Of a stretch of DNA of 64,000 nt, positions 45,691-55,100 are shown piece by piece. A program made the translations under genes and the position numbers. Positions within the stretch are counted from its first letter, which is position 1; each line of letters opens with the position of its first letter. The stretch is from Cellulosimicrobium cellulans (GTDB lineage Bacteria > Actinomycetota > Actinomycetes > Actinomycetales > Cellulomonadaceae). The notes under the pieces were generated by a model, which did not search any database, was not told the DNA's origin, and was given only the letters and a program-made list of their open reading frames with translations. The stretch covers positions 1,302,001 through 1,366,000 of the forward strand of contig NZ_JAFBCN010000001.1 in NCBI RefSeq assembly GCF_016907755.1, read 5' to 3'.

Positions 45691-47175
45691 TCAGAGGAGC
45701 GTCGCCGCGTGGGCCGCAGGGACGACGAGCGTGGACAGGCTCGGGTGCCACAGCGGCGTCGTGTGCCACGCGAGGGTCAGGCGTTCGCCGGGGCGGCCGG
45801 TCGCGACGAGGCGGTGCGGCGACGTCGGGAGCACCACGTGCGCCTCGACGGTGCCGTCGGGCAGCGCGCGGCCGCGCGCCGAGACGACGAGCACAGGGTC
45901 GACGACCGGGCCTGCGGCGGGCCCGGAGCCCCCGGCGGCGTGGGGCCAGGGCAGGACGCGGGTCGTCCAGCGGTCCTCGGCAACGGGGACCGGCTGCCCG
46001 CCGACGTCGAGGCGCCAGGAGTACGGGGACCCGGCCCGGACGGCGTGGAGCGTCCACGGCACCGGGCTGATCACGTCCTGCGGCGTCGGCTCCGGGTCGA
46101 GCTCCTGGTCGAGGATGCCCGGCCACGCGTCGAGCATCGAGAGCCGGTCGGCGAGGCGGGCGGCGGAGTCCCGGTCGGGCGGCAGCGAGGTTCCGTCCTC
46201 GCCCGTCCGCTCGACGAACGCCCAGATCGCGTCGAGGGTGGGCTGGGCGCTGCGCGTCGCGCCGCGGTAGCCGATCGCGAGCGCGCGCTCGGGGACGGCG
46301 ACCGCGAACTGTCCGTACGCGCCGTCGGCCCGGAACCCGTGCCGGCTCGTCCACACCTGGTAGCCATAGCCGCGCGACCAGTCCGGCGGTTCGCCGCCGG
46401 CCACCCCGGGCGCGCCGCCGTGCTCCGCAGTGTCCGACCAGGGCTCGCGCATCGCGGCCAGCCACGCGGGCGGGATCACGGTGACGCCCGCATACCGGCC
46501 GCCGTCGGCCATCGCGACGGCGAGGCGCGCCATCTCGGCGGTCGTCACGTGCAGCCCCGAGAAGCCCTGGTCGAGTCCGTCGATCCCGACCCACCACGGG
46601 TGCGTGATCCCGAGCGGATCGAGCACGCGCGGGCGCAGGTAGGCGAGCAGCCGCTCACCGGTCACCGCCGTGACGACCGACGACAGCGCGCGCGACGCGG
46701 GCGAGCTGTACGCGAAGTGCGTGCCCGGCGCGTGCTCGGGCGGGGTCGCGAGCAGGCGGGGGAGGTCGAACCCGATCTCGGCGAGCTCGCCGGACGTGTG
46801 ACCGGTGCTCATCGTCAGCAGGTGCCGCACGGTGAGGCCGGTCGGGTCGGGCAGGCCGAGCAACGCCCCGACGAGGTCGTCGACCTGGAGGCGACCCTCC
46901 GCCACGAGGTGCCCGACGGCGAGCGCCGTGAACGTCTTCGAGACGGAGTAGACGAGGCCCGGCAGCGGCGCGTCGTGCGGCGCCCAGGACGCCTCGACGA
47001 CCGGGACGCCGGCGCGCGCGACGACGAGGCCGTGCGGGTCGAGCCCAGCGCCCTCGAGCGCGTCGAGCAGCTCGAGGACCGCGGCGGACGGGATCCCGTG
47101 CGCCTCGGGAGAGGGCGCGGTCGTGCCCGGGTGGGCTACGGCTGCGGTCACCGGCTCGGTCGCTGGCTGAGTCAC
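45691..47175 (-). CDS. Beta-lactamase-family serine hydrolase
   Basis: A 494-residue class-C-like serine hydrolase/esterase. The catalytic SxxK is SVSK in GLVYSVSKTFTALAVGHL (near residue 77), the YxS-type Tyr lies in FAYSSPASRAL (near 155), and RGYGYQVWTSRHGFRADGAYGQ forms the C-terminal part of the site. A beta-rich C-terminal domain follows about residue 355. No signal peptide. The GTG at 47175 starts four bases after the GH67 stop, so it is third in the uxaC-GH67 operon. An esterase acting on decorated xylo-oligosaccharides fits the context; that is inferred. Confidence 0.85.
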   Translation of the reverse strand: MTQPATEPVTAAVAHPGTTAPSPEAHGIPSAAVLELLDALEGAGLDPHGLVVARAGVPVVEASWAPHDAPLPGLVYSVSKTFTALAVGHLVAEGRLQVDDLVGALLGLPDPTGLTVRHLLTMSTGHTSGELAEIGFDLPRLLATPPEHAPGTHFAYSSPASRALSSVVTAVTGERLLAYLRPRVLDPLGITHPWWVGIDGLDQGFSGLHVTTAEMARLAVAMADGGRYAGVTVIPPAWLAAMREPWSDTAEHGGAPGVAGGEPPDWSRGYGYQVWTSRHGFRADGAYGQFAVAVPERALAIGYRGATRSAQPTLDAIWAFVERTGEDGTSLPPDRDSAARLADRLSMLDAWPGILDQELDPEPTPQDVISPVPWTLHAVRAGSPYSWRLDVGGQPVPVAEDRWTTRVLPWPHAAGGSGPAAGPVVDPVLVVSARGRALPDGTVEAHVVLPTSPHRLVATGRPGERLTLAWHTTPLWHPSLSTLVVPAAHAATLL

Positions 47176-47179
47176 GTGC

Positions 47180-49216
47180 TCAGTAGATCGTGCGGCCGTG
47201 CGCGTCGGCCACGCCGGACGCGCGCAGGAAGTAGGTGCACACGTGGTCGCGCCACTCGCGCGCCGAGCGGAGCTGCTCCGCGAGGCGCTCGGTGACGCGC
47301 TCGAACACCGCGTCGTCGACCACGCCGCGCAAGCCCTCCCACGTGCGGACGTACTCCTCGACGCGCTCGACGCCGGCGAAGTGCGTGTCGTACACGTGCT
47401 GGACGACGGTCGTGCCGTCGTGCAGCACGTGCCCGTACGGCACGTGGTGGAAGAACAGCAGCAGCTCGTCCGGGCACGTGTCGAGCGACTCGTAGACGTC
47501 GCGCCACGGCGCGGGGTACTGGCCGGTGTAGCCGGTCCCGGTCGCGCGGGTGCGGTCGACGCCGATGCCGTCGCGGTCGGCGAAGTGGTACGTGCCCCAC
47601 GGCGAGTACTCGTAGCCGTCGACCGACGGCCCGTAGTGGTGCCCCGGGTTCACCATGAAGCCCACGCCGAGGGGGGCGGTGTACGCCTCGTAGGTGCGCC
47701 ACGAGTCGTCGAGGACGGCGTGGAGCGCCGCCCGGACGTCGGGGTCGACGGTGCGGTCGGCGCCGGCGGGCGACGGGGACGCGAACGTCAGGGAGACCCA
47801 CTCGTCGAGGACGCCGGCCGGGTCGAGCGTCGGGTCCCACGCGAGGCGGCCGAACGCGTAGAGGTTCGCCTGCGCGAGCGGGTGCCCGGTCCAGAACGCG
47901 TCGTCGCCGACGTTCGACACCGCCGCGATCCCGCCGCCCCGTGCGGCCACGACCTGGGGCGAGGCGTCCGGCCCGGCGCCCCCGACGACGTCGGACACGG
48001 TGGGGGAGCCGTCGTCCCCCTCGACCGGGCCCCACGGCCGGAACCGCAGGATCTCGCTCCACCACGGGCCCAGGTAGCACGCGTGCCGCTGCTGACCCGT
48101 GTACTCCTGCGTCACCTGGAGCTCGACGGCGAGGCGCGTGCGCGGCATCGCGGCGAGCACGGGCGAGACGGGCTCGCGCGTCTGGAAGTCCAGGGGGCCG
48201 TGCTTGACCTGCACGACCACGTTCTCGTCGAACCGCCCGTCGAGCGGGGCGAAGTGGTCGTACGCGGCGCGCGCCCGATCGGTCGAGCGGTCGCGCCAGT
48301 CCTGGGTGTGGTTGTAGACGAACGCCCGCCAGTGCACCGTCCCGCCGAACGGGGCGAGCGCCCGCGCGAGCAGATTCGCGCCGTCGGCGTGGTCGCGCCC
48401 GTACGCGAACGGTCCCGGCTGGCCCTCGGAGTCCGCCTTGACGACGAACCCGCCGAAGTCGGGGATCGCCCCGTACACGCGAGCGACGGCGTCCGCCCAC
48501 CACGCCCGGACCTCCGGGTCGAGCGGGTCCGACGTCGTGAGCCCGCCGAGGACGATCGGCGAGGCGAAGCTCACCGACAGGTGTACCCGGATGCCCCACG
48601 GCCGGAACGCCGCGGCGACGCGCGCGACGTCGGGCAGGCCGTCGGTGAGGAGCCGCGCCTCGCGCGCGTGCACGTTGACGTTGTTGATCGCGACCCGGTT
48701 CACGCCCGTCGCCGCGAGCAGGCGCGCGTACTGCTCGACGCGCGAGAGGTCCTCGCGCACCTGCCCGTCCGCGTAGAAGATCGAGCCGCCCGCGTACCCG
48801 CGCTCGACCTGGCCCATGACCGGGTGCACGTCGACGTTGTCCCAATGGTCGAGCATGCGCAGCGCGTGCGCGGGCTCGTGGTGGCCTGCGGTGTGGCCGG
48901 CCGGGTCCGTCGTCCCGGTGCGCACCACGTGGAACCACGCATGGAGGACGGCGGCGTCGTCGTCCGCCGCGACCTCCACGCGGCCGTCACGGTGCGCGAC
49001 GACGAAACCCTCGCCGCCGGGGACGGCGCCGGTGTCGCGCAGGACGAGGTCGGCGTCGCCGTCGACGAGGGTCGCGCCTGCACGGCGGGCCTCGCCGCGG
49101 ACGGTCTCGGCGAGCGGGCCGTCGCCCGCGACGAGCACGGTGCGCCCGCGCAGGAACGACGTCGCGGCGTCGGGCAGCCAGGCGGGGTGCACGGACGGGT
49201 GGTCCGGGGTGGTCAC
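47180..49216 (-). CDS. aguA: GH67 alpha-glucuronidase
   Basis: A 678-residue intracellular enzyme that removes (4-O-methyl)glucuronic acid from the non-reducing end of xylo-oligosaccharides. GH67 features include RMLDHWDNVDVHPVMGQVERGYAGGSIF, DFGGFVVKADSEGQPGPFAYGRDHADGANLLA, WRAFVYNH, KHGPLDFQTREPVSP and GYTGQYPAPWRDVYESLDTCPDELLLFFHHVPY. Catalytic carboxylates lie in the KADSEGQPGP and KHGPLDFQ regions. The GTG at 49216 follows AGGAGAGACCCC. It sits in an operon after uxaC, so the released glucuronate goes directly to isomerisation. Confidence 0.96.
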   Translation of the reverse strand: MTTPDHPSVHPAWLPDAATSFLRGRTVLVAGDGPLAETVRGEARRAGATLVDGDADLVLRDTGAVPGGEGFVVAHRDGRVEVAADDDAAVLHAWFHVVRTGTTDPAGHTAGHHEPAHALRMLDHWDNVDVHPVMGQVERGYAGGSIFYADGQVREDLSRVEQYARLLAATGVNRVAINNVNVHAREARLLTDGLPDVARVAAAFRPWGIRVHLSVSFASPIVLGGLTTSDPLDPEVRAWWADAVARVYGAIPDFGGFVVKADSEGQPGPFAYGRDHADGANLLARALAPFGGTVHWRAFVYNHTQDWRDRSTDRARAAYDHFAPLDGRFDENVVVQVKHGPLDFQTREPVSPVLAAMPRTRLAVELQVTQEYTGQQRHACYLGPWWSEILRFRPWGPVEGDDGSPTVSDVVGGAGPDASPQVVAARGGGIAAVSNVGDDAFWTGHPLAQANLYAFGRLAWDPTLDPAGVLDEWVSLTFASPSPAGADRTVDPDVRAALHAVLDDSWRTYEAYTAPLGVGFMVNPGHHYGPSVDGYEYSPWGTYHFADRDGIGVDRTRATGTGYTGQYPAPWRDVYESLDTCPDELLLFFHHVPYGHVLHDGTTVVQHVYDTHFAGVERVEEYVRTWEGLRGVVDDAVFERVTERLAEQLRSAREWRDHVCTYFLRASGVADAHGRTIY

Positions 49217-49292
49217 GGGGTCTCTCCTGGGGGAACGGTCTGAGCGGGCGTGCGTGAGATGGTCGCGAGACCGGGCCGCCGCGGCGACCACG

Positions 49293-50792
49293 TCATGCAT
49301 TCAACGGCGGGTAGGACGCCTTCGGCAGGTGGTAGGCGAGGTCGACGGCGGTCTCCAGCGCCTCGTCGAGGTCGAGGCGGTGCTCGGCGACGAGGCGGGC
49401 GAGGTGGCCGGCGTCGATCCGGCGCGCGAGGTCGTGGCGGGCCGGGACGGAGCAGAAGGCGCGCGTGTCGTCGACGAAGCCGCTCGTGTTGTAGAAGCCC
49501 GCGGAGTCGGTCGCGGCCTCGCGGAAGCGGCGCATGCCGTCGGGGGTGTCGAGGAACCACCACGGCGCGCCGAGCCGCAGCGCCGGGTAGACGCCCGCGA
49601 GCGGGGCGAGCTCGCGCGAGAACGTGTCCTCGTCGACGGTGAACGCGATCATCCGGAAGCCCGGGTGGTGGCCGAACGCCTCCAGGACCGGGCGCAGCGC
49701 GCGGACGTACTCGGTGCGCTCGGGGATGTCGTAGCCCTTGTCGGGGCCGTACGCCTGCACGACGCCGGAGCAGTGGTCGCGCAGGACGCCCGGGTGGAGC
49801 TGCATGACGAGCCCGTCCTCGGCCGACATCGCGGCCATCTGGAAGAGCATGTGGGCGGAGAAGGCCCGGGCGTCCGCCGCGGTGGCCTCGCCGCGCAGCG
49901 CGCGGTCGAGGATGCGGGCGGCGTCGACGTCGTCGAGGGGCGTGGTGTCGGCGGTCAGGTGGCCGTGGTCCGTCGCGCGGGCGCCGGCGGCGACGAACGC
50001 GGCGCGGCGCGACCGGAGCGCATCGAGGTAGGACCGGTAGTCGACGACGTCGGTCCCCGCCGCCGCGCCGAGCTCGGCCACCTGGGTGGCCCAGTCCGCA
50101 CGGTCGACGTGCAGGAGCGGGTCGGGGCGGAACGTCGGCACGACCCGCTCGCCCCAGCCGTCGGCCGCGAGGCGCGCGTGGTCGGCGAGCGGGGACTGCG
50201 CGGGGTCGGTCGTCGCGAGGAGCTCGAGGCCGAACTGCTCGAACAGCGCACGCGGCCGGAACTCGGGGCGCGCGAGGCGGTCGATCAGGTGGTCGTACAG
50301 CACGTCGGCGGTCTGCGCCGACGGCTTCACCGTTGCGCCGAACACCTCGACGAGCGCGTGCTCGGTCCAGTAGCGCGTCGGGGTGCCCCGGAACAGGTGC
50401 CAGCCCGCGCAGAACCGGCGCCAGATCTCGCGCGGGTCCGTCTCGGCGGGCGGGGTGCCGTCGGGCGCGCCGGGCACGGGCGCGACGCCGAGGTCCTGGA
50501 CGCCGCGCACGCCCGGTGCGCCGTGCGGCGACGTGCTCTGCGCGACGAGCATGCGCACGAGGTAGTGGTCCGGCGTCACGAACAGCGCGGCGGGGTCGCC
50601 GAACGGGGCGTCGTCGGCGAGCAGCGCGGCGTCGACGTGCCCGTGCATGGAGACGATCGGCAGGTCGCGCGTCGCGGCGTAGACCTCGCGGGCGAGCGGT
50701 CGGAGCACGGGGTCGGCGGGGAGCGCGCGGTCGGGGTGCAGGGACCACGGCGCCATCGCGGTGGTCGGGTCCAGGTGGGCCGTGCTCGTCAC
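49293..50792 (-). CDS. uxaC: Glucuronate isomerase
   Basis: A 499-residue cytoplasmic isomerase that converts D-glucuronate to D-fructuronate (and galacturonate to tagaturonate). Family motifs are IVSMHGHVDAALLADDAPF with metal-binding HGH, FRGTPTRYWTEHAL, MQLHPGVLRDHCSG, DIPERTEYVRALRPVLEAFG and GFVDDTRAFCSVPARHDLARR. GTG 50792 after GGAGGAACCC is chosen over ATG 50828, because that ATG lies on a LacI operator. First gene of uxaC-aguA-serine hydrolase, divergent from the LacI gene. Confidence 0.95.
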   Translation of the reverse strand: MTSTAHLDPTTAMAPWSLHPDRALPADPVLRPLAREVYAATRDLPIVSMHGHVDAALLADDAPFGDPAALFVTPDHYLVRMLVAQSTSPHGAPGVRGVQDLGVAPVPGAPDGTPPAETDPREIWRRFCAGWHLFRGTPTRYWTEHALVEVFGATVKPSAQTADVLYDHLIDRLARPEFRPRALFEQFGLELLATTDPAQSPLADHARLAADGWGERVVPTFRPDPLLHVDRADWATQVAELGAAAGTDVVDYRSYLDALRSRRAAFVAAGARATDHGHLTADTTPLDDVDAARILDRALRGEATAADARAFSAHMLFQMAAMSAEDGLVMQLHPGVLRDHCSGVVQAYGPDKGYDIPERTEYVRALRPVLEAFGHHPGFRMIAFTVDEDTFSRELAPLAGVYPALRLGAPWWFLDTPDGMRRFREAATDSAGFYNTSGFVDDTRAFCSVPARHDLARRIDAGHLARLVAEHRLDLDEALETAVDLAYHLPKASYPPLNA

Positions 50793-50813
50793 GGGTTCCT
50801 CCAGTGGCGTCGT

Positions 50814-50827
50814 TGCGAACGTTTGCA
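50814..50827. promoter_or_regulatory. Uronate-regulon LacI operator 1 (uxaC side)
   Basis: TGCGAACGTTTGCA, a 14-bp near-palindrome 22 bases before uxaC. The identical sequence occurs at 62568-62581 before the fructuronate reductase-like gene. Confidence 0.82.
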
Positions 50828-50870
50828 TCCTACGTCATCGGTGTTCTGATGTGCCACGACCCCCGAGCGC

Positions 50871-50884
50871 TACAATCGTTCGCA
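50871..50884. promoter_or_regulatory. Uronate-regulon LacI operator 2 (regulator side)
   Basis: TACAATCGTTCGCA; its reverse complement follows the same TGCGAACG-W-TTGYA motif. It begins 57 bases after operator 1 and its TACAAT could serve as a -10 box for the LacI gene. The identical sequence lies at 62625-62638. Confidence 0.8.
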
Positions 50885-50927
50885 GCCCCCGTCTCCCCAC
50901 GGGGTCCCCAGCCCCGAGGAGGCAGCC

Positions 50928-51962
50928 GTGGTCACCGTCCGTGACGTCGCCCGCGAGAGCGGGGTGTCGATCTCCACGGTCTCCCGCGCGCTCGCCGAGC
51001 CTGAGCGCGTCGCCCCGGAGACGCGCGACCGCGTCGTCGCCGTCGCCAACCGCCTCGGGTACCGGCCCAACCGCGCCGCGAGCGGGCTGCGCGCCGGCCG
51101 CACCGGAGCGCTGGGGCTCGTGGTGCCCGACCTGGAGAACCCCTACTTCGCGTCCGTGACCAAGGGCGTGCAGGCGCGGGCGCGCCAGACCGGCCACGCC
51201 GTCTTCGTCGTCGACGCGGGGGAGGACCCCGCGCTCGAGACCGAGCTCGTGACCGGTCTGCGGTCCCAGACGGACGGGCTCGTGCTGTGCTCCCCGCGCG
51301 CCGCCGAGGCGGACCTCGACGCCGCGCGCGACGCCCCCGTCGTCCTCGTCAACCTCCGGCACGACGGCGTCCCCTCCGTCTCCTCCGACGACGCGCACGG
51401 CGTCGTCCTCGCCGTCGAGCACCTGCGCGCGCTCGGCCACCGCCGCGTCGCGTACGTCGGCGGGCCCGACCGGTCGTGGTCGGACGCGCGGCGCCGCGCC
51501 GGCCTCGACGCCGTCCGCGAGCGCTACCCGGACGTCGAGACCGTGACCGTCGGGTCGTTCCGCCCCCGCGTCGAGGGCGGTCGTGCGGCGGCCGACCTCG
51601 TCGTCGCGTCCGGCGCGACGGCGGTGCTCGCCTACAACGACCTCGTCGCCCTCGGCCTCGTGGCCCGCCTGCGCGAACGGGGCGTCGACGTCCCGCGCGA
51701 CCTCAGCGTCGTCGGGTTCGACGACACGTTCGTCGCGACCCTCGCCTCCCCGCCGCTGACCACGGTCCGCACGGACCTCGCGCAGCTCGGCGCCCGCGCC
51801 GTCGACCGGCTGGTCGCGGCGCTCGGCACGCGCCGCCCCGACGTCGCCGCCACCGTCGGGACACCCCCCGAGGAGTCGGCGGACGACGTCCTCCCGGTCG
51901 AGCTCGTCGTCCGCGACTCCACGACCCTCGCCCCCACCGGCCAGCCGGTCCCGCCGAGATAG
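50928..51962 (+). CDS. LacI-family regulator of glucuronate utilisation
   Basis: A 344-residue repressor with helix-turn-helix VRDVARESGVSISTVSRALAEPERV (residues 4-28) and a sugar-binding-like core (LGLVVPDLENPYFASVTKGV, VLAYNDLVALGLV, VVGFDDTFVATLASPPLTTV). The GTG at 50928 follows GAGGAGG. It is divergent from uxaC-aguA. Two operators lie between them, and the same pair at the same offset lies before the uxuB-like gene at 62712, so the three units probably form one regulon. Effector presumably a uronate or its product. Confidence 0.93.
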   Translation: MVTVRDVARESGVSISTVSRALAEPERVAPETRDRVVAVANRLGYRPNRAASGLRAGRTGALGLVVPDLENPYFASVTKGVQARARQTGHAVFVVDAGEDPALETELVTGLRSQTDGLVLCSPRAAEADLDAARDAPVVLVNLRHDGVPSVSSDDAHGVVLAVEHLRALGHRRVAYVGGPDRSWSDARRRAGLDAVRERYPDVETVTVGSFRPRVEGGRAAADLVVASGATAVLAYNDLVALGLVARLRERGVDVPRDLSVVGFDDTFVATLASPPLTTVRTDLAQLGARAVDRLVAALGTRRPDVAATVGTPPEESADDVLPVELVVRDSTTLAPTGQPVPPR

Positions 51963-52050
51963 GGCCTCCCGTCTCCGGGTAGAGCTCGCGGGGCTCTACC
52001 TCGCGACCGAAACCTCTACCTCGCGCTGCCCGGGTTCTTCCTCGGCAGAC
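51963..52050. repeat. Family-2 intergenic repeat, copy 2
   Basis: Its core 51979-52009 matches 26 of 31 bases of 16817-16847, starting GTAGAGCTC and ending CTCGCGACCG in both. GGTAGAG and CTCTACC can pair within it. CCTCTACCTCGCG recurs at 52012-52024. It lies after the LacI gene stop. Confidence 0.65.
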
Positions 52051-52052
52051 GA

Positions 52053-52107
52053 CGGACCCGGGGCTGCCTCGTGCGCCGGGGTGGCGCACGAGACAGCCCC
52101 GGGTCCG
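52053..52107. terminator. Bidirectional terminator hairpin
   Basis: CGGACCCGGGGCTG...CTCGTGCGCC pairs with GGCGCACGAG...CAGCCCCGGGTCCG with one mismatch and a loop of a few bases. It lies between the convergent LacI gene and the DUF1080 gene. Confidence 0.85.
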
Positions 52108-52119
52108 GGACCGGGTCGG

Positions 52120-55100
52120 TCAGCCGCAGGACGGCTGGCCGTGCTCCGGCGTCGCGACGGTCTCCCGCTCGTCAGAGGTGTCGGACGGACGGGCGGTGAC
52201 GGTCACGGATCCGGCCGCCGGGTCCTCGACGCCCCGGACGGCGAACGACTGGTAGGCGTTCTTGCCGGGGGCGACGTCGGTGAACGTCTTGGACCCGTAC
52301 GGCGTGTCGAGGACGACGTCCAGCGGGACGGTGTCCTCGTTGAGCGCGCGGACGGCGACGTACGGCGTGCCCGCGAGGCACCGGACCTCGGCGGTCGCGG
52401 TGATCGCGACCTCCTCCTGGCCGGGCTCCTCCACGCTGGGGAGGCGCTCGATCCAGATGTTGCGGAACCGGGGGTTGAGGCCGGGGTCGCCGTGGTCCTG
52501 GAGCTTGATGTACCCCGACGTGGGTCCCTCTGCCCGGCCGTTTCCGGTCTTGCCGGTGACCGCGACGTCGTCGTGCACGACCTGCCCGTTCCACACGAGG
52601 GTGATGCGGGCGTCCTCGGTCTTCTTGCCGTCGGGACCGAACCGCGCCGCCCGGAACTCGAGGTCGTACGTCTGCCACGTGCCCATCGGGGTCGCGGCGT
52701 TCACGTCCGGGGCCTTCTGGAGGTAGATCGACCCGGCGTCGTTGTTCTTCGGCGGGTCGATGCCGAAGGACTCGAGCACCTGCACCTCGTACCGCTCCTG
52801 GATGTAGACGCCGCTGTTGCCGCGGGCCTGGCCCGTGACGTCGGGCGCGTGCTCGGGCTGGTACCACTCGACGTGCATCCGGAAGTCGTCGAACTTCTCC
52901 TTGGTGCGGATGTCGCCGCCGAACGACTCGACGGAGCCGTCGGCGATCGGCCAGGTCGCGGGCCCGCCGCCGTTGACGGCCGCCCACTGGTCGAGGTCGT
53001 CGCCGTCGAACAGCGCGATGCGCTCGGTCGGGGTGACCGTGAGGCTGTCGAGGTTGACGTGCCCGATGTCGTCGTCGTCGTGCCGGATCGTGATGGTGTT
53101 GGCGCCCTCGCGCAGCGGCACGGTCTCGACCTGGGTGGCCCAGGTGGACCAGGCCACCGTGCTGTCGAACCAGACCTGCTTGATCTTCTCGCCGTTGACG
53201 TAGAGGCTCAGGTTCCTCGGCAGCGGCGCGGGGTCGCTGTTCTGGCCGTTGGCGTAGCGGATCGCGAGGTCGTGCAGGCCGGCCTCCTCGGTGCGGACGG
53301 CGAACGTCGTCTGCGCACCCGGCTCCCAGTTGCGGTCCACGAACCCGGACCCCGAGTAGCCGGCGTGGTTGCTGTTCCACCCGGCCCCGCCCTCGATGTT
53401 CGCTGCCTCGGCCTCGTAGACCGGCGGCGCGACGGACCCGTCGGGCAGGCGCGTGAGGGTGTACCAGGCCTCGGTGCTCCACAGCTCCTGGCCGCTCTCC
53501 GACGCGAACGGGCGCGGGGAGTGGACGTTCACGACGCGGCCGGGCTTCAGCCCGTCGATCTGGAGCGTGACGGTCTTGCGGTCCTCCGAGACGGTCGCGG
53601 CCGCGACGTCGAGGTCTTCCTCGTCGACCTTCGGGCCCCCGTACTGCGGGGTCGCGACGTAGCGCCACTGCGCGGCGGTGTACTTCGACGCGAGGTCCTG
53701 TGCCGTCTCCTCGGACAGCGGCTGCGTGTACTCGATCTCGAAGCCGCCCTCGACGGCCCGCATCGCGAGCATGTCGAACGCGTTGTTGTCGTCGTACGTG
53801 AGCTTCTGCAGGCCGTAGGAGAGCTTGCCCGCCTGGCCCCAGTTGCCGGACCAGCCGATGCCACCGACGTAGATCGCACCGTCGGGGCCGACGCTCGTCC
53901 GGCTGACGCCGGACTCCAGGCCCTGCGTCATGCGGAAGACGGCACCCTGCTCCTGGCCCGCGACGTCCTCGAGGTAGGCGCGCTGCAGGCCGCCGTACGT
54001 GACGTCGCCGATCGCGAGCTGACCGGCGAACACGCCCTCGGTGAGCACGACCGGGTTGCTGGGCGAGTTCGAGATCTCGCTGTGCGGCATCCACAGGACC
54101 GGCTCGGTGACGGGCTGGTCGTCGTAGGGGCCGTCGGGGTTGGTGAAGTGGTTGTAGAACGCGCCTTCCTCGACGCGCACGAGCTTGGACGTCGGGATGC
54201 GGACGCCCTGGTTGTCGGCGACGTACATGGCGCCGTCGGCGCCCCAGCCGAGCCCGTTCGGGGTGCGCAGGCCGCCCGCGACGTACTCGACCTCGCCGGT
54301 CTCCTTGCTGATCTTCATGACCGAGCCGCGGTTCTCCGCGAGCTGTGGGTCGAGCGAGTTGCCGCCCGGCACCATCGCGATGCCGGTCGTGATGTAGAAG
54401 TAGCCGTCCTCGTACAGGAGGCCGAACGCGAACTCGTGGTAGTTGCCGCCGAACGGCCAGGTCGCGATCGTGTCGTACTCGTCGGCGACCTCGTCGCCGT
54501 CGGTGTCGACGAGCGCGGTGAGGCCGTCCTTCTCGGACACGTAGATCGTGCCGTCGACGTACTTGAGGCCCATCGGCTCCGTCAGGCCCTCCGCGACCTG
54601 GGTGTACGTCACCTCGTCCGCGCCGGTGTCCCCCTGGACGTGGTCGACCAGGTACACCGCGCCGAGCTGCGTGAGCCGGTCGCCGCCCCACGTGGAGATG
54701 GCCAGACGGCCGTCGGGCAGCCAGTCCATGCCGGTCACCTGGGGCTGGAAGCCCTCGGGGCGCAGGTCGGTGAGCGTGTAGTCGGGGTGCACCTCGGTGA
54801 GGGGCAGGCCGTCGCCGGGGGCCTCGGTGACGCCCTCGCACTGCTTGCGGCCGGGCGAGGTGACGCGCGTGACGTCGGCGTCGGTGCTCAGCACGGAGTT
54901 CGGCACGACGACGTAGCCCGACGCGCCCGGCGGGCGCCACTCGAGCTTGAGCCGCTGGTCGAACTCGCCGTCGAAGTGGTCGATGCGCAGCGCGCGGTAC
55001 CCCGCCTCGAGCGCGATCGACCCCTCCTTGGGCGTCGCGCCGTGGCGTCCCGGGTGGTCGACGACGAGCTCGTCGTCGAGCAGCAGCCGCGCGCCGTCGT

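Noticed and set aside
50793-50828. ATG at 50828 as the uxaC start
   Set aside because: It coincides with the LacI operator at 50814-50827, so translation from there would put the operator in the coding region; GTG 50792 has a good ribosome binding site.
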